From CAYYMD01 sp964480425 (lineage in GTDB: Bacteria; Planctomycetota; Phycisphaerae; SM23-33), in assembly GCA_964480425.1 (NCBI GenBank), contig CAYZPY010000150.1, positions 1 through 5,844 of the forward strand: a DNA stretch of 5,844 bases. The letters are read 5' to 3'. A model generated the notes under the pieces. It searched no databases. It saw only the letters and a list, made by a program, of their open reading frames with translations, and had not been told where the DNA came from. Position numbers and translations under genes: made by a program. Below, in pieces: positions 1 through 5,540 of this stretch (its first letter is position 1; the number at the start of each line of letters is the position of its first letter).

Positions 1-421
1 CCGCATCCGCCCGGGGGCAAAGGAACGGCTTGTCCACCAGCAACTGCTCGACGCCGTCGGCAAGCGCCTGGTCGTCGATTTCCTCGCACAGGTCCACCCG
101 CCTGGAAAGAAGCAGCGATGCCGCCTCGATATCCACCACGCCCGCGGCGGCGAGCATTCGTTCGGCTGCGCTGCGGTTGTGAACCTCAATAAGGCGCGCC
201 TGCGCCTCGTCGCGCTGCGCTTCGGCCTGTGCGAGTTGATCGTTAAGTCGCCGATACTGCTGATCAAGTTCTTCGAGCCGCTGCTCCGCCTGTTGCGCTC
301 GCCGGCGATACTTGATGGACTCACCCACGGGAACCAGACGGGGCTCCCGCTGCTCGTCGGCGCCGCAATGATCCTGTGGCTAAGACTGGTCCTGTCCCTG
401 CTGGGTCGGGTCTTCGGTCAT
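1..421 (-). CDS. Scaffold-like coiled-coil phage protein, partial, with in-frame amber codon
   Basis: The gene begins at ATG 421-419, which overlaps the portal stop codon (ATGA, TGA at 420-418). This overlap is typical of translational coupling and fixes the start. Codon 14 (382-380) is TAG. The same frame then stays open for 126 more codons to the left edge, so the 3' end lies outside the window. Read through the stop, the product begins MTEDPTQQGQDQS, has an acidic and Gln-rich head, and then a heptad-like, charged, Gln/Glu/Arg-rich stretch from about residue 38 to 80 (for example QQAEQRLEELDQQYRRLNDQ), predicted to be a coiled coil. A more globular part follows (AAERMLAAAGVVDIEAASLL). Position just after the portal gene and coiled-coil composition suggest a capsid scaffold or head-assembly protein; no family motif proves it. 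A GTG at 328-326 could serve as an internal start but has no ribosome binding site. The gene may be a pseudogene, a readthrough gene, or intact with a base error. Confidence 0.6.
380..382 (-). other. In-frame TAG codon inside the gene following the portal
   Basis: The plus strand reads cta at 380-382, which is TAG in the frame set by the coupled ATG at 421. The neighbouring codons are rich in CAG (Gln), and a single C-to-T change would turn CAG into TAG. The local peptide would then read QGQDQ-S-Q-PQD, matching its surroundings. No other stop occurs in this frame down to position 1. Confidence 0.85.
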
Positions 422-2010
422 GTTCGACTCCTTTCAGATTGCTGATTGTCGTCCTCGAGCGCCTGTCGGTCGTAGCCCAGTTCGGTCAGTATGCGCCGCG
501 CGGGCACGCCGAGTTGGGCCTTGATGCGCGCGTTGCGAAGCTCCTCGCCCTGATCGACGGGAAGCGATTGAGGCCAGTTTATTTCGATCCCCCTGTCGTC
601 CTTGGAGGTCTTCAGCGCCCCGACCAGGTCAAGCCATTCCAGAACGAGTCGCACTATGCGTTTCAGTCCCGCCCCGTAGGTGATGCGCTTTTTCTGGGTT
701 CTGGCCAGCAGACCCGACATGACCACCTTCAATGCAGTGGCGCTGGTGAGATTGCCCACGCTTCCGCGAATAAGACCCGCCGCCAGCGGCGTCACGCCGG
801 AGACCTTGTCCATCGCCTGTCGAATCTGCTCGATGTGCGCTTCCTCCGACGGCGAGCCGGGGTCCGAACCGAACTCCTCGATGCCCGCCTGGAGATTGTT
901 CGTCGCCCACATCTGCCCCGGTCCCACGGGGCGCTGGAGAAAATCGTCAATCCCCTTACCCAGGTACATCTTGAACGACTGGTACGTTATGCGATTTGCC
1001 CTGTCGGACAGGCGCGTGTTGAGTTCGTCCTGGAGCCCCACCAGAGGGTCCACGTCGCTGCAGCCACGGTACGAACCGCCAAGGGCGAGATTCTGAATGT
1101 GCACCACCGGAACGCGCCCCAGCGGATTGGCGCCCTGTGCGACGAGGCGGCGATCTTCGTAACGCTGCCACCAGCGCGGACCTAATATCTCCACCACCTC
1201 CACAGACAACGGGCGCGGCGACTTGCCCCCGGACCAGGGCAGCCAGGACCGACCGGAGGTCTCCATGCGGGGCGGGTGCTTCCAGTACCGCTGTATCCAG
1301 TAACGGACGCTTCGGTAATCGTCCACCTCGAGAATTGGCAGGACCCGGGGCGCCTCAATGGTCTCCAGGTGAATTCTACGGGCCAGTTCAATGGCCCGTT
1401 CGGGTCGGGTTTTGGACCGGGCCGACCCCGGGTCCTGCTTGTCTGGGACGGCGGATGCGTTCCGGGCAATATGCCTGCCCGGTGCAGGAAGAGAAATGTC
1501 CGATGGAACGCGAAGCGCTACGTCTGCGAAACCGTAAACCGCGCCGAAAAGACCCAACTCCTGAAAGAACGCCGCACCACCGTTGGCTTCGAGGACGGCG
1601 GCGACGACCTTTTCGATCGTGCGTGCAAGTTGTTCATCATCGGCCTGCGAACGTATCGCCGGCTCGCTGGGGAATAAAAAATCGACCATCGTCCCGATCC
1701 GCCAGGCGATGTCGTTTTCTATCACGACCTCCTTGCGGGATATGTCGGTCAGTTTGTCCTGTCCTGCGCCTGCCCTGACCACCCCCGTTATCCTCGCCGG
1801 AAGACCCGCCTCCTGCGCCTGGAAATACGGGCGGGAATTGGCGTTCATCGCCTCGGCGGACAAACCCACGGCGTCGGAGAGGGGATTGTGAAAGTAATTC
1901 CAAAGCCGCGTGTACCGTCTGTGATTTTCGCCCCAGACCTCCTCCAGGAGGTAAACCACGTAATCCGCCTCGAGGTCGGGATCGTCAAATTTCGATAAGT
2001 CAAAAGCCAT
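418..2010 (-). CDS. Phage portal protein, SPP1 gp6-like
   Basis: This is a complete 530-residue protein (ATG 2010-2008, TGA 420-418). Portal proteins form the dodecameric ring at one capsid vertex through which DNA is packaged and ejected, and where the terminase motor docks. Length and layout fit the SPP1 gp6/Phage_portal type: an N-terminal helical region with YTRLWNYFHNP (33-43); a clip/stem region with LGRVPVVHIQN (298-308); a segment VGLQDELNTRLSDRANRI (324-341) running into FKMYLGKG (346-353); SGVTPLAAGLIRG (404-416) followed by SATALKVVMSGL (423-434); and a basic, helical C-terminal crown region. GAGGAG at 2022-2017 lies 6 bases before the ATG and is a good ribosome binding site. The next gene overlaps its stop by 4 bp. 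No terminase large subunit precedes it: the gene stands at the head of its transcript, back to back with purB. The family call rests on recognising the protein by eye. Confidence 0.85.
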   Translation of the reverse strand: MAFDLSKFDDPDLEADYVVYLLEEVWGENHRRYTRLWNYFHNPLSDAVGLSAEAMNANSRPYFQAQEAGLPARITGVVRAGAGQDKLTDISRKEVVIENDIAWRIGTMVDFLFPSEPAIRSQADDEQLARTIEKVVAAVLEANGGAAFFQELGLFGAVYGFADVALRVPSDISLPAPGRHIARNASAVPDKQDPGSARSKTRPERAIELARRIHLETIEAPRVLPILEVDDYRSVRYWIQRYWKHPPRMETSGRSWLPWSGGKSPRPLSVEVVEILGPRWWQRYEDRRLVAQGANPLGRVPVVHIQNLALGGSYRGCSDVDPLVGLQDELNTRLSDRANRITYQSFKMYLGKGIDDFLQRPVGPGQMWATNNLQAGIEEFGSDPGSPSEEAHIEQIRQAMDKVSGVTPLAAGLIRGSVGNLTSATALKVVMSGLLARTQKKRITYGAGLKRIVRLVLEWLDLVGALKTSKDDRGIEINWPQSLPVDQGEELRNARIKAQLGVPARRILTELGYDRQALEDDNQQSERSRT

Positions 2011-2016
2011 GTGTTT

Positions 2017-2022
2017 CTCCTC
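2017..2022 (-). promoter_or_regulatory. Ribosome binding site of the portal gene
   Basis: GAGGAG on the minus strand sits 6 bases upstream of the ATG at 2010. It is the strongest Shine-Dalgarno match among the genes here and confirms the portal start. Confidence 0.75.
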
Positions 2023-2213
2023 ACCCTCTGACGAAATTGCACCCGTGCGCGCGCAACACGCTCCCGGCGACAGGGGGCAAAATTGCTAATGTCAGGCCGG
2101 GCCAGGAATAAAATTTTTTTGTTTTCCCGCCATCGCCCGAATTCCCAAACGCCCTTGCGCGCGCGGAGCTGTCGGGGCGCCGACGGGGGGAAATTTTCCG
2201 CGCGCCTTGAAAG

Positions 2214-2242
2214 GTGACACGCCGCTGGAAACCTGATAAACT
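2214..2242 (+). promoter_or_regulatory. Candidate purB promoter
   Basis: GTGACA (2214-2219; 5 of 6 to the -35 consensus) is followed after exactly 17 bases by TAAACT (2237-2242; 4 of 6 to the -10 consensus). Transcription would start near 2249, only a few bases before the ATG at 2253, giving a leaderless or nearly leaderless message. This would fit the absence of a clear Shine-Dalgarno sequence before that ATG. It is a match by eye only. Confidence 0.3.
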
Positions 2243-2252
2243 CATCCGCGAA

Positions 2253-3686
2253 ATGACCGACGCACAAGATATTTATATCAGCCCCCTTGTCCGGCGTTAC
2301 GCCAGCGACGGGATGGCGCGACTGTTCGGGCGACAAAAGAAATTCTCAACCTGGCGACGATTGTGGCTGACGCTGGCAGAAGGGGAAAAGCAACTGGGAC
2401 TGAACATTACCGACGAACAAATCCGCGCCATGTCGGAACACCTCGACGACGTCGATTTCCATAAGGCGGCCGATTACGAAAAGAAATTCCGTCACGACGT
2501 GATGGCCCACATTCACGCCTTCGGCGACGCCGCACCCCAGGCGCGGGGGATTATTCACCTCGGCGCCACGAGCCAGTACGTGGTGGACAACACCGACCTG
2601 ATCCTCATCAAAGACGCTCTGAAAATCATTCTCGCACGCCTGGTCAACGTCATCGACGCGCTTGGAAAATTCGCCCGCGAGCATCGCAGCGTTCCGGCGC
2701 TGGGCTTTACGCACTTCCAACCCGCCCAGCTGACCACGGTCGGAAAACGGGCCGCCACGTGGTGCGCGGATTTCGTCGTCGACCTCAACGACGTCGAATA
2801 CCGACTGGAAAACCTCGCCTTCCGCTCCATTAAGGGCGCGACCGGAACCCAGGCCAGTTTCATGGCGCTGTTCGACGGCGACGAATCGAAAGTCAAAAAA
2901 CTGGAAAATTTCGTAGCCGATAAAATGGGCTTCTCCAAGACAGCGCCGGTGACCGGACAGACCTACAGCCGAAAAACCGACGCCGTCGTTGCGCAGGTTC
3001 TCGCCTCCATCGCCGCAAGCGCCCAGAAATTCTGCAACGACATGCGCCTGCTGGCGCACCGTCGTGAGATGTTCGAACCCTTCGGCACAAAGCAGGTCGG
3101 CTCCAGCGCCATGCCATACAAGCGAAACCCGATGCGTTGCGAGCGCGCCACCGCCCTGGCGCGGTACCTGATGGACGTTGCGCAGAGCCCGCTGCACACT
3201 GCGGCCCAGCAGTGGCTCGAGCGGACACTGGACGATTCTGCCAATCGCAGACTAGCTATACCCGAGTCGTTCCTCGCCGCCGACGCCATCCTGCTGATAA
3301 TCCACAACGTCGCTTCGGGCATGACCGTAAACAAAGAAACCATCGAGTCCGACGTCCGCGACGAGTTGCCTTTCATAGCCACCGAAAACATTCTGATGTC
3401 AGCCGTGCGGGCAGGCGGCGACCGACAGAAACTACACGAGAAAATCCGCCGGTACGCCGTCGAGGCCATGAAAATCAACGACCCCAAAAAACGGGGAAAG
3501 GAACTGCTGGAAAAAATCGCCGACGATGACGCCTTCGCCGAGGTGGAATTAAAACTCCCGCTCGATCCCGCCGATTACACAGGCCGGGCGCCCCGGCAGG
3601 TCGATGAATTCCTCACGGATTACGTCGAACCCGTCCGCAAACGCTACGCAGACCTCCTGAGCGGCCGGACAGAATTGCGCGTGTAA
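2253..3686 (+). CDS. purB: Adenylosuccinate lyase (PurB), animal-like type
   Basis: This 477-residue enzyme cleaves SAICAR to AICAR plus fumarate, and adenylosuccinate to AMP plus fumarate, in cytosolic purine synthesis; it acts as a homotetramer. It aligns closely from memory with human ADSL throughout. Visible active-site parts are RRYAS (14-18), FRHDV (79-83), GATS (104-107), THFQPAQ with general-acid candidate His154 (153-159), TGQTY (234-238), the fumarate-lyase signature GSSAMPYKRNP (283-293) with catalytic Ser284, Lys290 and Asn292, and ERTLDDSANRR (323-333). All appear intact, so the enzyme should be active. I chose ATG 2253 because the protein then starts in the family-typical place (about seven residues before SPLVRRYAS); an in-frame GTG at 2214 would add 13 unconserved residues and overlap the promoter candidate. 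The stop is TAA. The gene is alone on its strand, with phage genes on both sides. Whether it belongs to the host or the phage is open. Confidence 0.96.
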   Translation: MTDAQDIYISPLVRRYASDGMARLFGRQKKFSTWRRLWLTLAEGEKQLGLNITDEQIRAMSEHLDDVDFHKAADYEKKFRHDVMAHIHAFGDAAPQARGIIHLGATSQYVVDNTDLILIKDALKIILARLVNVIDALGKFAREHRSVPALGFTHFQPAQLTTVGKRAATWCADFVVDLNDVEYRLENLAFRSIKGATGTQASFMALFDGDESKVKKLENFVADKMGFSKTAPVTGQTYSRKTDAVVAQVLASIAASAQKFCNDMRLLAHRREMFEPFGTKQVGSSAMPYKRNPMRCERATALARYLMDVAQSPLHTAAQQWLERTLDDSANRRLAIPESFLAADAILLIIHNVASGMTVNKETIESDVRDELPFIATENILMSAVRAGGDRQKLHEKIRRYAVEAMKINDPKKRGKELLEKIADDDAFAEVELKLPLDPADYTGRAPRQVDEFLTDYVEPVRKRYADLLSGRTELRV

Positions 3687-3908
3687 CCGACAGGGATACA
3701 GGGGATGCGCGGGATGATAATAAGTCCAACAACTACTCGTTAACGTCAGGAAGTGTACAAGTATTTTGTGGAGGGTGGATCATTTGCCCGCTCACAAATA
3801 ATTGCACACAACGCCTCCAATCACGACACATCGGGACGAGTGCCGGCGAGCGGGTTCCACTTTACAAATGTACTATAGACTCAAACATGTTCATTTATGC
3901 CATCCGGT
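3687..3908. other. Intergenic region downstream of purB
   Basis: This 222-bp stretch lies between the convergent purB and phosphatase genes. It is visibly more AT-rich than its surroundings (roughly 3710-3835 and 3855-3900). I find no strong terminator. The only inverted repeat noted is CCCGCTC (3787-3793) with GAGCGGG (3848-3854), whose arms are too far apart for a terminator. It contains the short frame described at 3753-3878. Confidence 0.5.
3753..3878 (+). pseudogene. Possible remnant of an FGE/C-type-lectin-fold protein C-terminus
   Basis: A GTG-to-TAG frame of 41 codons reads VYKYFVEGGSFARS, then IIAHNASNHDTSGRVPASGF, and ends HFTNVL. The pattern GGS-aromatic, about 22 residues, then SGF a few residues before the stop resembles the C-terminus of formylglycine-generating-enzyme/sulfatase-modifying proteins (GGSW...GFR). 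This fold is also used in phage receptor-binding and DGR-diversified proteins. The conserved Arg residues of the SAxR and GFR motifs are missing, and TAA stops the frame just upstream (3741-3743), so at most this is a decayed C-terminal fragment. It may also be chance: the frame is short, and AGGA sits too close to the GTG to be a good binding site. Confidence 0.2.
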
Positions 3909-4340
3909 CTATTCCCGCATTGGCGTGAGTACGCCGCTGGCGGCCCGGAGGACAAGACGATAGACGTGCCGGTTGGGCCCGTAGAGCGCGAAGAACTTCC
4001 TGTAGTCCTGTCCCAGTGCACACGCCAGGGCCGCCGCGACGGCGGGGCTCCGGCTTTGGCCGGCCTCGCACTGGCAGACAATGAGATCCACTTGGTGTAA
4101 ATGCTCCGCGACGAACTGACAGATGCGACGCGCATGTTCGGGCATCATGAGTTTCTCGCCCGGCGACATCTTCGGGGGCTCTATGTCGTGAAACCCAAGA
4201 CGCAATACCCCCCTGCAACCCGTCCTTGACGGAACATCAACCGGTGGGGAATCCGGATTCCGAATCGAAATAATAATGTGGGGACGGGCTTTGAATTCCG
4301 CCGACTCCAGCGCAAAACGACTTAATACCGAAAATTCCAT
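3909..4340 (-). CDS. Small dual-specificity/tyrosine phosphatase-like protein
   Basis: This 143-residue protein has the cysteine-phosphatase P-loop CEAGQSRS (Cx5R; nucleophile Cys91, phosphate-binding Arg97) after a hydrophobic strand (VDLIV, 84-88), and a plausible general acid Asp52 in GFHDIEPP (49-56). PNRHVYRLVL (122-131) near the end is typical of a compact bacterial/phage family often annotated as dual-specificity phosphatase. It should remove phosphate from Tyr or Ser/Thr of proteins; the substrate is unknown. The residue before the nucleophile is Gln90 rather than the usual His, which may alter Cys reactivity. I prefer ATG 4340, preceded by GGAGGG (4349-4344, spacing short at 3-4 bases), over ATG 4385: the family begins near MEFSVLSR, and the promoter candidate lies between the two. 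The stop is TAG, with TGA five codons further on. It lies downstream of the repressor on the same strand, separated by 121 bp. Confidence 0.85.
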   Translation of the reverse strand: MEFSVLSRFALESAEFKARPHIIISIRNPDSPPVDVPSRTGCRGVLRLGFHDIEPPKMSPGEKLMMPEHARRICQFVAEHLHQVDLIVCQCEAGQSRSPAVAAALACALGQDYRKFFALYGPNRHVYRLVLRAASGVLTPMRE

Positions 4341-4369
4341 GCGCCCTCCACCATGTAAGATCCGCCTCA

Positions 4370-4398
4370 ATGATACACAGAACATACTCCCAAATAAA
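4370..4398 (-). promoter_or_regulatory. Candidate promoter of the phosphatase gene
   Basis: On the minus strand, TATCAT (4375-4370; 5 of 6 to the -10 consensus) is preceded at 17 bases by a weak TTTATT (4398-4393). Transcription would begin near 4363, giving a leader of about 22 bases that contains the GGAGGG binding site. This supports the start at 4340 and suggests transcription apart from the repressor. Confidence 0.35.
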
Positions 4399-4404
4399 AG
4401 CCCG

Positions 4405-4438
4405 CGGACAGATATCGCAGCCCGCAGATATCCGTCTG
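4405..4438. repeat. Imperfect inverted repeat between repressor and phosphatase
   Basis: The arms CGGACAGATATC (4405-4416) and GATATCCGTCTG (4427-4438) are separated by 10 bases; 10 of 12 positions match and one of the two mismatches is a possible G-U pair. CAGATATC also recurs directly (4409-4416 and 4425-4432, period 16). On the minus strand the structure is followed by CGGGCTTTTATTT, so it could end repressor transcription. It could equally be an operator just upstream of the phosphatase promoter. Confidence 0.45.
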
Positions 4439-4441
4439 TGA

Positions 4442-4454
4442 GTTGTTAAACAAC
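4442..4454. repeat. Perfect 13-bp palindrome GTTGTT-A-AACAAC
   Basis: Two perfect 6-base arms flank a single central A, 7 bases past the repressor stop. A one-base loop cannot form an RNA hairpin, so if it has a function it is as a protein-binding site. No second copy was seen in the window. Confidence 0.4.
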
Positions 4455-4461
4455 GCCGCAC

Positions 4462-5427
4462 TCACGTCCTCACCCGCGCAAGAATCCGCAGCGCCCAGAC
4501 GACACGGTCCCTCGGCACGCTGGAGGGCGCGAAAGTCTCGTTTATGGGAACCAGGTGCACTGTCCGTCCTTCTCGTCGGAAAATCTTGCACGTCACGCCG
4601 ATCTGCTTTTGAAGCTGCACCACCGCGGGTTTACCGTCGTCGGCCTCGACCGACGGACTCAATATCGCCAAGTCCCCGTGGCGAATCTCCGGCGACATGG
4701 ACTCCCCGTCTATCCTCACTGCAAACGCATCCGGGTAGCGGGCCTTGATCCCGGGGGCCGAAACGAATTCCACAACGTCCTCCTGCGGCGAGGAGAGCGC
4801 TATGACCTGAACCGTGCCGTCTTCGACGGCGGGCTCGCCGGCGGCGTCGGCGCTTCGAACCTGACGAACCGACCTTTGCGCGTGACGCGATATCAACTCG
4901 CCAAGGGTGGTCAGTCCGGCAGTGTCGTCCCTGTCGGACCAGAACTGCGGCACGCCGGCGGCTGAGCGACCCAGCACCGGTATCCACGCCCGCTGACCGG
5001 TTTGGTCCACTTCCGGACGATCGTGGGTTTTGCCCGTTTCCGCGCGCCCGTCGGGCGCCCGTGGGGGGAATTTTTCCATGCTTTCTGCCAGGATGTCCAC
5101 AAATGCCGCCAGCGGACCGGCGGCGTGGGGACATTCCCCCAGCAACTTCGCCGCCCGCTGGAGGACCGGATTATCCGCGGGTACCCCGCCCCGGCCGCTG
5201 CGCCCTGTAAGAAGCCAGTGCAAATCCACCCCGCCAACCTCCGCTATGCGCACCAGCACCTCGGCGGGGGGCACCCTGCCCTTCTCGTAGTAAGAATACG
5301 TACTCGGCGAGAGCTCCAAATGCTTGGCAAACAAGACCTTACCCCTTGGGCCGGCGTGCTTTCTTCGGACCTTGGCTATCCTGAGGCAGATACCCAAGGG
5401 ATCGGATTTTTTCGAATTTTTTTTCAC
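4462..5427 (-). CDS. Prophage repressor: HTH plus S24 self-cleaving domain
   Basis: This 321-residue protein combines a Cro/CI-type helix-turn-helix (about 11-74, with FAKHLELSPSTYSYYEKGR at 33-51) and a C-terminal LexA/CI/UmuD S24 domain. The Ser-Lys dyad is Ser243 in RIDGESMSPEIRHGD and Lys281 in GVTCKIF, 38 residues apart as in LexA. A likely cleavage site is Ala157-Gly158 in VLGRSAAGVPQFW. By family knowledge it holds lytic genes off and cleaves itself when RecA is activated by DNA damage. About 85 residues separate cleavage site and Ser243, against about 34 in LexA, and a long Pro/Gly-rich linker (75-147) follows the HTH. I chose GTG 5427 because the HTH then starts at the usual distance. 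The in-frame ATG at 5565 would code through the operator region and overlap the small plus-strand gene. AAGGA (5445-5441) is 13 bases away, a long spacing. The stop is TGA. Confidence 0.88.
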   Translation of the reverse strand: MKKNSKKSDPLGICLRIAKVRRKHAGPRGKVLFAKHLELSPSTYSYYEKGRVPPAEVLVRIAEVGGVDLHWLLTGRSGRGGVPADNPVLQRAAKLLGECPHAAGPLAAFVDILAESMEKFPPRAPDGRAETGKTHDRPEVDQTGQRAWIPVLGRSAAGVPQFWSDRDDTAGLTTLGELISRHAQRSVRQVRSADAAGEPAVEDGTVQVIALSSPQEDVVEFVSAPGIKARYPDAFAVRIDGESMSPEIRHGDLAILSPSVEADDGKPAVVQLQKQIGVTCKIFRREGRTVHLVPINETFAPSSVPRDRVVWALRILARVRT

Positions 5428-5445
5428 AATCGCGAATTTTTCCTT

Positions 5446-5474
5446 TTGCAATCCTTCGCAAACGCGAATATATC
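5446..5474 (+). promoter_or_regulatory. Candidate early promoter for the 54-residue gene
   Basis: TTGCAA (5446-5451; 4 of 6) and TATATC (5469-5474; 4 of 6) are exactly 17 bases apart on the plus strand. Transcription would start near 5481, about 60 bases before ATG 5541. The -10 element lies inside the palindrome at 5460-5487, so a repressor bound there would block RNA polymerase. A matching minus-strand promoter for the repressor is less clear, although the stretch has several TATA-like hexamers on that strand. Confidence 0.4.
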
Positions 5475-5487
5475 TATATATGCGTTT
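5460..5487. promoter_or_regulatory. Likely repressor operator 1
   Basis: This 28-bp interrupted palindrome has the form AAACGC-nn-ATATA-nn-TATAT-nn-GCGTTT. 11 of the 14 base pairs are symmetric, including perfect 6-base outer arms. It lies about 33 bases upstream of the repressor start and covers the -10 of the opposing promoter candidate, as expected of a lysogeny-switch operator bound by a dimeric HTH protein. Confidence 0.55.
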
Positions 5488-5494
5488 CGTATAT
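5478..5494. promoter_or_regulatory. Likely repressor operator 2, overlapping operator 1
   Basis: ATATGCG-TTT-CGTATAT is a 17-bp palindrome with one mismatched pair (ATATGCG against ATATACG). It shares the GCGTTT arm of the larger palindrome, so the two may be alternative dimer sites or a cooperative pair. Confidence 0.4.
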
Positions 5495-5540
5495 GTGTAG
5501 TTTAATCCGCAACATGAATTCAGCAAGGTAAAACAGGGAA

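Larger units (their letters stand above)
2011..2252. other. Divergent intergenic region between portal and purB
   Basis: This 242-bp gap separates two genes that point away from each other, so it should hold both promoters. No convincing minus-strand promoter for the portal gene was found. It holds a T7 tract at 2113-2119, a 5-bp stem GTCGG/CCGAC at 2171-2184, and an odd palindrome GGAAA-T-TTTCC at 2189-2199. The last two lie just upstream of the purB promoter candidate. I see no terminase fragment, tRNA or recognisable attachment site. Confidence 0.5.

Noticed and set aside
376..1185. A 269-codon plus-strand frame across the portal gene
   Set aside because: It is antisense to a well-supported portal gene, its translation resembles no family, and long antisense frames are expected in GC-rich DNA.
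2090..2120. GGCCGGGCC followed by a T-rich run, considered as a terminator
   Set aside because: The 4-bp arms leave a one-base loop, which cannot fold, and nothing transcribed on the plus strand ends here.
2171..2184. Small stem GTCGG-GGCG-CCGAC that resembles the inner stem of the terminator at 5751-5765
   Set aside because: Five-base GC stems are common in DNA of this composition, and the flanks do not match, so a shared repeat family is not supported.
2021..2245. A minus-strand frame ending just before the portal gene, considered as a terminase remnant
   Set aside because: Its translation shows no terminase motif, it overlaps the purB 5' end and promoter candidate, and it has no ribosome binding site. 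It is probably chance.
2346..3197. A 283-codon minus-strand frame inside purB
   Set aside because: It mirrors the codon pattern of purB, whose protein is conserved along its whole length. The antisense product has no recognisable features.
3687..3908. Search for a tRNA or attachment site downstream of purB
   Set aside because: No cloverleaf, CCA end or integrase-type core repeat could be recognised.
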